Shown here one piece after another: positions 1-7,172 of a DNA stretch of 13,224 nucleotides. Every line of letters begins with the position of its first letter. Within the stretch, counting starts at the first letter, position 1. Under the pieces are notes generated by a model. That model had not been told where the DNA came from. It did not search any database and saw nothing but the letters and a program-made list of their open reading frames with translations. A program made the translations under genes and the position numbers. Source of the DNA: QZKY01 sp964488675 (GTDB taxonomy: Bacteria; Pseudomonadota; Gammaproteobacteria; Burkholderiales; Burkholderiaceae_D); assembly GCA_964488675.1 (NCBI GenBank), contig CAZAWA010000063.1, positions 1-13,224 of the forward strand. Reading direction: 5' to 3'.

Positions 1-2
1 GC

Positions 3-74
3 CTGAAGCGCGCATCCAAGCGTGATTTCTGGCGCGATAACACCCGATATGCTCAAAATTTAGGCAAAAATTAG
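3..74 (+). CDS. possible C-terminal end of an unidentified protein
   Basis: An open frame enters from the left edge and stops at TAG 72-74, giving 23 residues rich in Arg, Lys, Asn and aromatics, ending in NLGKN. It would be convergent with proB. The stretch is too short for family recognition and no start is visible, so it may be chance. On the other strand a short frame beginning at an ATG at 15 also runs off the edge and cannot be excluded as the start of a gene downstream of proB. The rest of 75-172 shows no gene, only a weak bulged hairpin (arms at 122-127 and 157-162, with an inner pair at 141-144 and 153-156) that lacks a T tract. Confidence 0.2.
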   Translation: MKRASKRDFWRDNTRYAQNLGKN

Positions 75-172
75 CCGCTAAAAGAGAGTTTTTCGGGGAG
101 TATGTTACCAAATGTGCCGGATCACCATGTCGCACGAGCCGGAGAAAAAATGCTCCTGGTGAGTATGCCTTT

Positions 173-1294
173 TCAGAGCAGAACCAGATTGTCGCGGTGG
201 ACAAGTTCTGCCTCTCCTGTATAGCCCAGGATGGCCGCGAATTCCGCTGACTGGCGACGCATGATCAGCCGCGCTTCGGCGCTGGAATAATTGGTCAGGC
301 CGCGAGCGATTTCGCGCCCGGATTCGTCCGTCAGGGCAATCACTTCGCCCCGCCCGAATTCACCTTCAATCGCGGCCACGCCAATCGGCAGCAGAGATTT
401 TCCTTCCTGGCTGACCATGCGTGCTGCGCCTGCATCGAGCGCAACCTTGCCCGCCGTGTGCAGGTGATCCGCCATCCACTGCTTGCGCGCGGTCAGGTGG
501 CCGGTCTGTGCGGTCAGTTGCGTGCCGATCATGTCGCCGGCAGCCAGCCTGGTCAGCACATTGTCTTCGCGCCCCCATGCGATTACGGTATGCGCACCGG
601 AACTGGCAGCGCGTTTGGCGGCCAGAATTTTGGTCAGCATGCCGCCGCGCCCGATGCCGGAACCGGCGCCGCCCGCCATCGCCTCCAGCGCGACATCGCC
701 GGCCTGTGCTTCACGGATGAATTCGGCATTCGGGTGTTGACGCGGATCGGCGCTATACAGGCCGCGCTGGTCGGTCAGGATGATCAGCGCCTCGGCCTCG
801 ATCAGGTTGGCCACCAGCGCGCCCAGCGTGTCGTTGTCGCCGAACTTGATTTCGTCAGTGACCACGGTGTCGTTTTCGTTGATGATGGGCACGACACCCA
901 GTTGCAGCAGCGTGAACAGCGTCGAGCGCGCATTCAGGTATCGCTCACGGTCGGCCAGATCAGCGTGGGTCAGCAACACCTGTGCGGTCTGCAACTGGTG
1001 AACGCGAAAGCTGGTTTCGTAAATCTGCACCAGCCCCATCTGGCCAACGGCGGCACAGGCTTGCAGCTCGTGAATGCCGGTCGGGCGCTTGTCGTAACCG
1101 AGGCGCTGCATGCCCTCGGCAATGGCGCCGGAGGTGACCAGCACCACTTCCTTGCCGAGTTTGCGCAAGTGCGCGATCTGCGCCGCCCACTTGGCAATCG
1201 CTGCGTGATCCAGTCCCTTGCCGTCGTTCGTGACCAGCGAAGATCCGACCTTGATGATGACGCGTCTGGATTTTTGAATGACCGATTTCATCAC
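173..1294 (-). CDS. proB: glutamate 5-kinase (gamma-glutamyl kinase)
   Basis: ProB phosphorylates the gamma-carboxyl of glutamate with ATP, the first and feedback-controlled step of proline biosynthesis in the cytoplasm. The 373 residues match the usual two-domain form. An amino-acid-kinase domain occupies roughly residues 10-260, with the nucleotide-site KVGSS near 15-19, VTSGAI near 53-58, NENDTV near 139-144 and a glycine-rich GSGIGRGGM loop near 211-219. A C-terminal PUA domain spans roughly 280-355. The longest frame opens with GTG immediately followed by ATG. The ATG at 1291 is an equally good start, with a weak AGG a few bases upstream. Only 29 bases separate it from the obgE stop, so the two are probably co-transcribed. 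No U-tailed terminator is visible downstream within the window. Confidence 0.96.
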   Translation of the reverse strand: MMKSVIQKSRRVIIKVGSSLVTNDGKGLDHAAIAKWAAQIAHLRKLGKEVVLVTSGAIAEGMQRLGYDKRPTGIHELQACAAVGQMGLVQIYETSFRVHQLQTAQVLLTHADLADRERYLNARSTLFTLLQLGVVPIINENDTVVTDEIKFGDNDTLGALVANLIEAEALIILTDQRGLYSADPRQHPNAEFIREAQAGDVALEAMAGGAGSGIGRGGMLTKILAAKRAASSGAHTVIAWGREDNVLTRLAAGDMIGTQLTAQTGHLTARKQWMADHLHTAGKVALDAGAARMVSQEGKSLLPIGVAAIEGEFGRGEVIALTDESGREIARGLTNYSSAEARLIMRRQSAEFAAILGYTGEAELVHRDNLVLL

Positions 1295-1323
1295 GAGCCT
1301 ATGTGCCTATGCGGGAAGGGTTG

Positions 1324-2433
1324 TTACTCGATGACCTTGAAACGAGGATCGTCATGGTCGACCGACTCAATGGATCGCGCTTCCTCCACGACCCGTGTTT
1401 CGAGCGCCCGTTGTTCTGCCTGCTTGCGCTGCTCGATGTGATCGAATATTTCGACGATCAACGCTTCGCAGCCGTCACGGTTGAGAGCCGAAATCTGAAA
1501 CACCGGGCCCTTCCACTTCATGCGGCGGATGAAGCTGGCCACGCGCTTCTTGCGCTCGTCCTCTGGCACGATATCGAGCTTGTTCAACACCAGCCAGCGC
1601 GGCTTGTTGAGCAGCGCCTCGTCGTATTTTTCCAGTTCCCTGATCAGTGCCTTCGCATCCTTGACCGGGTCGGTGCCGTCTTCGAAGGGCGCCATGTCGA
1701 CAATGTGCAGCAGCAAGCCGGTGCGCTGCAAGTGGCGCAGGAACTGATGGCCAAGACCGGCGCCTTCGGCAGCGCCTTCAATCAGTCCGGGAATGTCGGC
1801 GACCACAAAGCTTCTTTCGCTGCCGACACGCACTACGCCCAGATTTGGGGCCAGCGTGGTAAAGGGATAGTCGGCGATTTTTGGCCGTGCGTTCGAGACA
1901 GCGGTGATGAAGGTCGATTTGCCTGCGTTGGGCATGCCAAGCAGGCCGACATCGGCCAGCACCTTCAGCTCAAGCTGCAGTTCGCGCCGCTCGCCTGCTT
2001 TGCCTTCGGTCTTTTGCCGGGGCGCGCGGTTGGTCGAAGTCTTGAAATGAATGTTGCCCCAGCCGCCTTCACCACCCCTGGCCAGCAATTCCATCTGGCC
2101 GTGCTCGGTCAGATCGGCGAGGATTTCGCCCGAATTGCGATCCGAAATGACGGTGCCCACAGGCATGCGCAGCATGATGTCATCTGCGCCCTTGCCGTAG
2201 CAATCCGAGCCGCGGCCATTTTCGCCGCGCCGCGCCTCGTGCCGCTTGGAAAAGCGGAAATCGACCAGCGTGTTGATGTTGCGATCCGCCACCGCCCAGA
2301 CGCTGCCGCCTTTGCCGCCGTCGCCGCCATCCGGGCCACCGAAGGGGCGGAATTTTTCGCGGTTGAACGAGGCAACGCCATTACCGCCATCGCCGGCAAT
2401 GACTTCGATTCGCGCTTCGTCAATGAATTTCAT
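1324..2433 (-). CDS. obgE: GTPase Obg/CgtA
   Basis: Obg is a conserved essential GTPase that binds the 50S ribosomal subunit and links ribosome maturation to the stringent response. The 369-residue product shows the glycine-rich Obg fold at about 1-160 (the DGGDGG stretch and GGEGGWGN are plain), then a GTPase domain: G1 GMPNAGKST near 167-175, DIPGLIEG near 213-220, NKLD near 284-287 and SAL near 315-317. A short variable, charged C-terminal tail follows, as is common in proteobacterial Obg. The ATG at 2433 gives the canonical beginning MKFIDEA. Upstream, an intrinsic terminator separates it from rpmA, so it probably has its own promoter or depends on read-through. Downstream it is closely linked to proB. 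Confidence 0.97.
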   Translation of the reverse strand: MKFIDEARIEVIAGDGGNGVASFNREKFRPFGGPDGGDGGKGGSVWAVADRNINTLVDFRFSKRHEARRGENGRGSDCYGKGADDIMLRMPVGTVISDRNSGEILADLTEHGQMELLARGGEGGWGNIHFKTSTNRAPRQKTEGKAGERRELQLELKVLADVGLLGMPNAGKSTFITAVSNARPKIADYPFTTLAPNLGVVRVGSERSFVVADIPGLIEGAAEGAGLGHQFLRHLQRTGLLLHIVDMAPFEDGTDPVKDAKALIRELEKYDEALLNKPRWLVLNKLDIVPEDERKKRVASFIRRMKWKGPVFQISALNRDGCEALIVEIFDHIEQRKQAEQRALETRVVEEARSIESVDHDDPRFKVIE

Positions 2434-2501
2434 ACATTACCGCCATAAATGATTCCGGTATCAAGCGAATGTGGCAAGCAGGCAGGCCGCAGACGGTACA
2501 A

Positions 2502-2532
2502 ATTGTACGCCAAGCCCAAGCTGGTCTGGCAA
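2502..2532 (-). promoter_or_regulatory. candidate promoter for obgE-proB
   Basis: On the minus strand TTGCCA (2527-2532) and TACAAT (2502-2507) are separated by 19 bases, longer than ideal. The -10 lies inside a 13-base palindrome (2496-2508, GTACAA-A-TTGTAC), which could be an operator or coincidence. The site is supported mainly by the need for a promoter between the rpmA terminator and obgE. Confidence 0.3.
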
Positions 2533-2552
2533 CAGGCGATTGGAGCCGGAAT

Positions 2553-2584
2553 AAAAAAAGCTCTGCGAGGGCAGAGCCTTTTTC
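2553..2584 (-). terminator. intrinsic terminator after rpmA
   Basis: A perfect 7-bp stem (GCTCTGC/GCAGAGC, arms 2560-2566 and 2571-2577) with a 4-base loop is followed on the minus strand by seven T residues. The A and T runs on both sides make it potentially bidirectional. It lies 38 bases past the rpmA stop and separates the ribosomal-protein pair from obgE. Confidence 0.88.
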
Positions 2585-2621
2585 GAGGAAGGCTTGCGCC
2601 TTGAAACTATGATGCGACTGT

Positions 2622-2882
2622 TTACGCTGCGGGTACGACCGTTGCGTATCGTTTGCCGCCTGCGCCCTTGACAACGAATTTCACCGTGCCGTCAACCAGC
2701 GCGAACAGCGTGTGGTCCTTGCCGGTTCCGACATTGTCGCCAGCAGCGATCGGGGTGCCGCGCTGACGGACGATGATGCTGCCCGCGTTGATGGACTGGC
2801 CGCCGTAAATCTTCACGCCAAGCCGCTTGGCTTGCGAATCGCGACCGTTGCGCGTAGTGCCGCCGCCTTTTTTGTGTGCCAT
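2622..2882 (-). CDS. rpmA: 50S ribosomal protein L27 (bL27)
   Basis: bL27 is a small basic 50S subunit protein whose N-terminal tail reaches towards the peptidyl-transferase centre. The 86-residue product begins MAHKKGGGTTRNGRDS and has the diagnostic segment near residues 23-40 (LGVKIYGGQSINAGSII) followed by RQRGT, with the expected length and no extension needing cleavage. The ATG at 2882 is preceded by AGGAG at good spacing. It lies 31 bases downstream of rplU and clearly forms an operon with it. Confidence 0.98.
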   Translation of the reverse strand: MAHKKGGGTTRNGRDSQAKRLGVKIYGGQSINAGSIIVRQRGTPIAAGDNVGTGKDHTLFALVDGTVKFVVKGAGGKRYATVVPAA

Positions 2883-2913
2883 TTCAGACTCCTGGTGTTA
2901 AATCGGCCAGCGC

Positions 2914-3225
2914 TTACGCGTTGATCGAAACAATTTGCAATTCGGTATAGTTTTGGCGATGTCCCTGACGCTTCTGATAGTGCTTGCGACGGCGCATCTT
3001 GAAAATCTTTACCTTGTCGTGGCGACCATGCGCCAACACCGTAGCTTGAACCGTTGCACCATCAACCAGCGGAACACCAAATTTTATGGTGTCGCCTGCG
3101 CCCACTGCGAGCACTTGATCAATCGTGATTTCGGATCCAATGTCTGCCGGTATCTGTTCTACTTTTAATTTTTCACCAGCAACAACTTTATATTGTTTGC
3201 CGCCGGTTTTTATGACCGCGTACAT
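2914..3225 (-). CDS. rplU: 50S ribosomal protein L21 (bL21)
   Basis: bL21 binds 23S rRNA during assembly of the large subunit. The family beginning MYAVIKTGGKQYKV and the basic stretch KMRRRKHYQKRQGHRQ near residues 75-90 are diagnostic. The frame is open 20 codons further upstream, but the ATG at 3225 gives 103 residues, the family length, and is preceded by GAGG with a 6-base gap, so this start is preferred. It is the first gene of the rplU-rpmA operon, driven by the strong promoter at 3307-3335, with a leader of roughly 75 bases. Confidence 0.97.
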   Translation of the reverse strand: MYAVIKTGGKQYKVVAGEKLKVEQIPADIGSEITIDQVLAVGAGDTIKFGVPLVDGATVQATVLAHGRHDKVKIFKMRRRKHYQKRQGHRQNYTELQIVSINA

Positions 3226-3306
3226 GAGAAACCTCATCGAAATGATTAATGAAAATATTCTCCCCCGAACCAGCGTGACGAGCACACGGAAAGGGGAAAG
3301 CCCCCG

Positions 3307-3335
3307 ATTATACAGAAATCCGGGGAAACAGTCAA
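3307..3335 (-). promoter_or_regulatory. near-consensus sigma70 promoter for rplU-rpmA
   Basis: On the minus strand TTGACT (-35, 3330-3335) and TATAAT (-10, 3307-3312) are separated by exactly 17 bases. A CCCC(G)GAT/ATCGGGG inverted repeat brackets the spacer and -10, between about 3302 and 3325. It is the best promoter match in the window, as expected for a ribosomal-protein operon. Confidence 0.87.
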
Positions 3336-3399
3336 AACGACTGACCGACCGTCAAATGTAAGCCACTCTGACCGGAAACACTTTGTGGAACCTCAAATT

Positions 3400-3429
3400 T
3401 TGCCGACTTGACCAAAAATCCGGGATAAT
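3400..3429 (+). promoter_or_regulatory. candidate murJ promoter
   Basis: TTGCCG (3400-3405) and GATAAT (3424-3429) are 18 bases apart. If used, transcription would start about two bases before the murJ ATG, which has no Shine-Dalgarno sequence. The alternative TTGACC at 3408-3413 is too close to this -10. Confidence 0.35.
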
Positions 3430-3437
3430 CCAACAAC

Positions 3438-4988
3438 ATGAACCTGCTGAAGACGCTCGCAACCATTTCCGGACTGACAATGCTGTCCCGCATTACGGGC
3501 CTGATTCGCGAGTTCCTGATAGCGCGGGCTTTCGGCGCCTCAGTCTACACGGATGCGTTCTTCGTGGCATTTCGCATCCCCAACCTGCTGCGCCGCCTGT
3601 TTGCCGAAGGTGCCTTCTCGCAGGCATTTGTCCCTATCCTCGCCGAATACAAGAACCAGAAAGGCGAGGCGGCGGTTCGTGACATGGTCGATCATGTCGC
3701 CAGCGCGCTGGTGTGGATATTGTTGATTACCTGCGTTCTTGGCATTGTGGCCGCGCCCCTGGTTGTGTATGTGATCGCAACCGGACTGAAAGCGCACCCG
3801 GATGCGTTTACGGCGGCCATCTGGATGACGCGGGTGATGTTCCCTTACATCCTGTTCATGTCGCTGGTCGCGCTCGCCGGCGGCATCCTGAACACCTGGC
3901 GCGAATTCAAGATCCCGGCCTTCACGCCGGTATTGCTGAATGTGTCTTTCATCATCGCTGCCTTGTTTGTCGCACCACGGCTGGAGCAGCCGGTGTACGC
4001 GCTGGCGCTGGCCGTATTCGCTGGAGGCATATTGCAGCTCGCCATCCAGCTTCCCGCACTGATGAAGATTGGAATGCTGCCGCGGTTTTCGCTCAATCCG
4101 ATTGCGCCGTTTCGCGATGCCGGCGTGCAGCGCGTACTCAAGCAGATGCTGCCCGCGACCTTTGCCGTGTCGGTCGCGCAGATCAGCCTGATGATTAACA
4201 CCAACATCGCTTCGCGGCTGGAGCAGGGTAGTGTTTCCTGGCTGTCGTATGCGGATCGGCTGATGGAATTTCCCTCGGCGCTGCTGGGTGTGGCACTGGG
4301 CACGATCCTGCTGCCAAGCCTGTCAAAGGCGCATGCGGATGGCGACGCAGATGAGTATTCCTCGTTGCTTGACTGGGGTTTGCGGCTGACCTTCCTGCTG
4401 GCGCTACCGGCAGCGGTGATGATGATCACCATTTCAACGCCGATGACAACGGTGCTGTTCCATTATGGACGGTTTGGCGAACATGATGTCGACATGACCG
4501 GCAATGCGCTGATTGCTTATGGCATCGGGCTAATCGGGCTGATTCTGGTGCGCATTCTTGCGCCCGGTTTCTACGCAAAGCAGGACATCAAGACGCCGGT
4601 AAAGATAGCCATATTCGTGCTCATTGCCACCCAGTTGATGAACCTGCTGTTCGTGCCGTTGATCGATCACGCCGGGCTTGCGCTCGCGATCGGGCTGGGT
4701 GCCTGCATCAATGCGGCCTTCCTGTTCTGGGGCTTGCGCCGCCGCGGGATCTACACACCGCAAGCGGGATGGCAGTTTTTCTTCGTCAAGATTATCGGCG
4801 CACTGTTTCTGCTGGCAGGCGTTGCGCTCTGGGTCTCCGAGCATTTCGACTGGATCGCCATGCAGGCGCAACCCTTTCATCGGGTTGGCGCCTTGTGCGC
4901 GCTGATGGCTGCTTGCGGCGTGGCCTATTTTGGCGCGCTGTTTCTGATGGGCTTCCGCTTCAGGGATTTCAAGCGCACGGTTTCCTGA
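3438..4988 (+). CDS. murJ: lipid II flippase MurJ (MviN)
   Basis: MurJ moves lipid II across the cytoplasmic membrane for peptidoglycan synthesis and belongs to the MOP exporter superfamily. The 516-residue protein has the family length. The N-terminus (MLSRITGLIREF near 14-25, then DAFFVAFRIPNLLRRLFAEGAFSQAF near 39-64) carries the conserved Arg-rich and polar cavity residues typical of MurJ. The remainder is a series of hydrophobic segments consistent with about 14 membrane spans. The ATG at 3438 starts the standard N-terminus but has no convincing ribosome-binding site. The gene is divergent from rplU and convergent with uup, whose stop codon is one base away. Confidence 0.96.
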   Translation: MNLLKTLATISGLTMLSRITGLIREFLIARAFGASVYTDAFFVAFRIPNLLRRLFAEGAFSQAFVPILAEYKNQKGEAAVRDMVDHVASALVWILLITCVLGIVAAPLVVYVIATGLKAHPDAFTAAIWMTRVMFPYILFMSLVALAGGILNTWREFKIPAFTPVLLNVSFIIAALFVAPRLEQPVYALALAVFAGGILQLAIQLPALMKIGMLPRFSLNPIAPFRDAGVQRVLKQMLPATFAVSVAQISLMINTNIASRLEQGSVSWLSYADRLMEFPSALLGVALGTILLPSLSKAHADGDADEYSSLLDWGLRLTFLLALPAAVMMITISTPMTTVLFHYGRFGEHDVDMTGNALIAYGIGLIGLILVRILAPGFYAKQDIKTPVKIAIFVLIATQLMNLLFVPLIDHAGLALAIGLGACINAAFLFWGLRRRGIYTPQAGWQFFFVKIIGALFLLAGVALWVSEHFDWIAMQAQPFHRVGALCALMAACGVAYFGALFLMGFRFRDFKRTVS

Positions 4989-4989
4989 A

Positions 4990-6894
4990 TCAGGCTTTCG
5001 ACTTTGCCTCGATCGTTTCCCATCGTTCCAGGCTTTCCAGCAACAGATTGTCGATTTCCGCAAAGCGATCATTCAGCCGTCGCGCTTCATCCGGCTGCTG
5101 GCGGTACAGGTTGGGGTTGGCCAGTCGTTCCGTGAGCGTTTTTTGCTCCGCTTCCAGTTGCGCGATCCGCTTCGGCAACTCATCCAGCTCGCGCTGTTCC
5201 TTGTAGCTGAGTTTCTTGCGCTGCGGCGTTGCAGGCGGCTTGGGTTGTGGCGCGGAATCGGCTTTGGGAGCCGGCTTTGAGGCAGGCGGTGGCGCTATCG
5301 TCGGCCGCGTGCGCTCCCAGTCGCTGTAACCGCCGACGAATTCGCGCCACTGGCCATCACCCTCGAAAGCGATCACCTGCGTGACGACATCATCAAGAAA
5401 CGCGCGGTCGTGGCTGACGAGAAATACGGTGCCCTTGTAGTCTTCGAGCAATTCCTCCAGCAGTTCCAGCGTGTCGATGGCCAGGTCGTTGGTCGGCTCG
5501 TCCAGCACCAGCACATTCCCCGGCTTGGCAAACAGGCGCGCCAGCAGAAGGCGGTTGCGCTCGCCGCCGGAGAGTGACTTGACCGGCGAACGGGCGCGTT
5601 CCGGCGAAAACAGAAAATCACCGAGATACGACATCACATGCTTGCGCTGGCCATCGATCTCTATCCACTCGCTGCCGGGCGAAATCGTATCCAGCAGGCT
5701 GGCCTCATCATCCAGTTGCGCGCGCATCTGGTCGAAGTAGGCGATTTGCAATTTGGCGCCCTGCCGCACGGTTCCGGAATCCGGCTGCTCTTCACCCAGA
5801 ATCAGCCTGAGCAGGGTGGTCTTGCCGGTGCCATTCGCGCCGATGAAGCCCACCTTGTCGCCGCGCTGGATGATGGCGGAAAAATCGCGCACGATAATCT
5901 TTTCGCCGTAGCGTTTGCCAACTTTGTTGAGTTCGGCGACGATGCGGCCTGAGCGTTCACCGGAAGACACATCCATTCTCACCTGTCCCTGCAGGTCGCG
6001 GCGCGCGGCACGGGCAAGTCGCAGCGCTTCCAGGCGGCGGACGCGCCCTTCATCGCGAGTACGGCGCGCCTGGATGCCCTTTCGAATCCAGACTTCTTCC
6101 AGTGCCAGCAGTTTGTCAAATTTTGCGTTCTCGACTTCCTCAACGGCAAGCTGGTCGGCTTTCAGGCGTTTGTAGGCGCTAAAGTTTCCGGGATAGGACA
6201 GCAATTTGCCGCGATCAAGTTCGAGGATGCGGGTAACAACATGATCCAGAAAGCTACGGTCATGCGTGATCAGGAGCACGCTTCCGCGAAAATCGCGCAA
6301 CAGCCCCTCCAGCCAGACGATCGAGTCGACATCAAGGTGGTTGGTCGGCTCGTCCAGCAGCAGGACATCCGGTGCGCTCACCAGCCCGCGCGCCAGCGCG
6401 ACGCGCTTTTGCATGCCGCCCGAGAGCGTGTCAACCAGGGAGTGCCGATCCAGACCCAGACGATCAAGCGTGGTTTCGACGCGGTTGTTCAAGCTCCAGG
6501 CATCTGTGGCATCCAGCCGCAATTGCAAATCGTGCATTTGCGCCAGCGTGTCAGTGTCGTTGCCGCTGCCAAGCTGCGAGCTCAAGGTGGAATATTCGGC
6601 CAGCCACTCCTGCATGTCGCCCAATCCGCCCGCGACGGCATCAAATACTGACACGCCGGACGCGAATTGCGGTTCCTGCTCAACGAAAGCGATCCGGATG
6701 CCCTGCTGCACGACCAGCAAACCGTCATCCAGCCTCGCCTGTCCAGCAAGGATGCGCAGCAGCGAAGACTTGCCGGTTCCGTTGCGGCCGATCAAACCGA
6801 CACATTCACCTGCTTCCAGCGAAAAATCGGCGTGATCCAGCATGGCGAAATGCCCGAAGGCAAGCTGTGCATCAGTGAGGGAAAGGACTGTCAT
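4990..6894 (-). CDS. uup: ABC-F family ATPase Uup
   Basis: Uup is a soluble ABC-F ATPase that acts at the ribosome and influences precise excision of transposons. It has two ABC modules. Numbered from the ATG at 6894, the first has Walker A GRNGTGKSS near 36-44, signature LSGGMQKR near 156 and DEPTNHLD near 180. The second has GANGTGKTT near 351, LSGGERNR near 440 and DEPTNDL near 464. The inter-module arm with WIRKGIQARRTRDEGRVRRLEALR-like spacing and the C-terminal charged coiled-coil domain after a Pro/Ala/Lys linker are typical of Uup. From this ATG the length is about 634 residues, near E. coli Uup. A TTG 15 codons upstream also keeps the frame open but lies ahead of the likely transcription start, so the ATG is preferred. 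Confidence 0.94.
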   Translation of the reverse strand: MTVLSLTDAQLAFGHFAMLDHADFSLEAGECVGLIGRNGTGKSSLLRILAGQARLDDGLLVVQQGIRIAFVEQEPQFASGVSVFDAVAGGLGDMQEWLAEYSTLSSQLGSGNDTDTLAQMHDLQLRLDATDAWSLNNRVETTLDRLGLDRHSLVDTLSGGMQKRVALARGLVSAPDVLLLDEPTNHLDVDSIVWLEGLLRDFRGSVLLITHDRSFLDHVVTRILELDRGKLLSYPGNFSAYKRLKADQLAVEEVENAKFDKLLALEEVWIRKGIQARRTRDEGRVRRLEALRLARAARRDLQGQVRMDVSSGERSGRIVAELNKVGKRYGEKIIVRDFSAIIQRGDKVGFIGANGTGKTTLLRLILGEEQPDSGTVRQGAKLQIAYFDQMRAQLDDEASLLDTISPGSEWIEIDGQRKHVMSYLGDFLFSPERARSPVKSLSGGERNRLLLARLFAKPGNVLVLDEPTNDLAIDTLELLEELLEDYKGTVFLVSHDRAFLDDVVTQVIAFEGDGQWREFVGGYSDWERTRPTIAPPPASKPAPKADSAPQPKPPATPQRKKLSYKEQRELDELPKRIAQLEAEQKTLTERLANPNLYRQQPDEARRLNDRFAEIDNLLLESLERWETIEAKSKA

Positions 6895-6922
6895 AATGGG
6901 CGGATTTTTGGAACAAAGCGAG

Positions 6923-6952
6923 ATTGTACCCGCCAGCAACAGGTGCGGTCAG
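6923..6952 (-). promoter_or_regulatory. candidate uup promoter
   Basis: On the minus strand CTGACC (6947-6952) and TACAAT (6923-6928) are separated by 18 bases. Initiation about six bases past the -10 would give a leader of about 20 bases before the ATG at 6894. The -35 is one base from the -10 of the divergent tRNA promoter. Confidence 0.5.
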
Positions 6953-6953
6953 A

Positions 6954-6959
6954 TATAAT
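6954..6959 (+). promoter_or_regulatory. tRNA-Arg promoter -10 element
   Basis: A perfect TATAAT lies 16 bases before the mature tRNA 5' end and is followed by the GC-rich GGCGCCCC, the type of discriminator seen in stringently controlled stable-RNA promoters. No good -35 is present at 16-18 bases upstream, so activator help or other contacts may compensate. Confidence 0.55.
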
Positions 6960-6975
6960 GGCGCCCCGAAGTCAT

Positions 6976-7050
6976 CTCGCCGTAGCACAATGGATAGTGC
7001 ACATGCCTCCTAAGCGTGGGATACAGGTTCGATTCCTGTCGGCGAGGCCA
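6976..7050 (+). tRNA. tRNA-Arg, anticodon CCU
   Basis: The cloverleaf can be folded by hand. The acceptor is CTCGCCG (6976-6982) paired with CGGCGAG (7040-7046), then discriminator G and an encoded CCA. The D stem is GCAC/GTGC. The anticodon stem is CATGC/GCGTG with one T-G pair, around loop CTCCTAA. The variable loop is four bases, and the T stem ACAGG/CCTGT encloses TTCGATT. The anticodon CCT reads the AGG arginine codon. The gene stands alone, divergent from uup, and marks the edge of the AT-richer segment to its right. Confidence 0.95.
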
Positions 7051-7072
7051 AAGCGTCCGTAGCTTTGTTGGC

Positions 7073-7138
7073 ATCGCCTGTTGAGTGAACGAATATTTGT
7101 TGCAAACGGCAATTATTCGTTCACTCAACAGACGCGAT
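7073..7138. repeat. long inverted repeat downstream of tRNA-Arg
   Basis: Two perfectly complementary 18-base arms (7078-7095 and 7114-7131) enclose an 18-base centre. A further 5-bp pairing (ATCGC 7073-7077 with GCGAT 7134-7138) extends the stem across a two-base bulge. There is no T tract, so it is not a standard intrinsic terminator. It lies between the convergent tRNA and UDP-xylose synthase genes. It may be a small mobile-element remnant (two ends without cargo), a recombination site, or an RNA processing or boundary hairpin. No flanking direct repeat is evident. Confidence 0.9.
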
Positions 7139-7153
7139 ACTATGTGATCTTTT

Positions 7154-7170
7154 GCGCTCTATCTGAGCGC
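7154..7170. other. hairpin at the 3' end of the UDP-xylose synthase gene
   Basis: GCGCTC (7154-7159) and GAGCGC (7165-7170) form a 6-bp stem with a 5-base loop immediately past the stop codon at 7173-7175. On the minus strand it is followed by A residues rather than T, so it does not qualify as an intrinsic terminator, but it may stabilise the transcript 3' end. Confidence 0.5.
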
Positions 7171-7172
7171 TG

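Noticed and set aside
66..82. Terminator for proB
   Set aside because: Only a 4-bp AT-rich stem (TTAG/CTAA) precedes the T run on the minus strand; too weak.
458..1441. 327-residue open frame on the plus strand across proB
   Set aside because: Entirely antisense to a well-supported proB. Gln/Val/Gly-rich composition is typical of the mirror frame of a GC-rich gene, and no domain is recognisable.
1303..2448. 381-residue open frame on the plus strand across obgE
   Set aside because: Antisense shadow of obgE. Its length reflects high GC and few antisense stops, not coding; no family features.
3226..3285. Upstream extension of rplU
   Set aside because: Adds 20 residues absent from bL21 proteins. 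The ATG at 3225 has a strong ribosome-binding site and gives the family length.
6895..6939. TTG start adding 15 residues to Uup
   Set aside because: It would lie upstream of the likely transcription start, and family alignment from memory begins at the ATG at 6894.
7078..7131. Inverted repeat as an integron attC site
   Set aside because: The arms contain GTTGAGT and ACTCAAC, but in the opposite order to the attC core sites. There is no integrase or cassette organisation.
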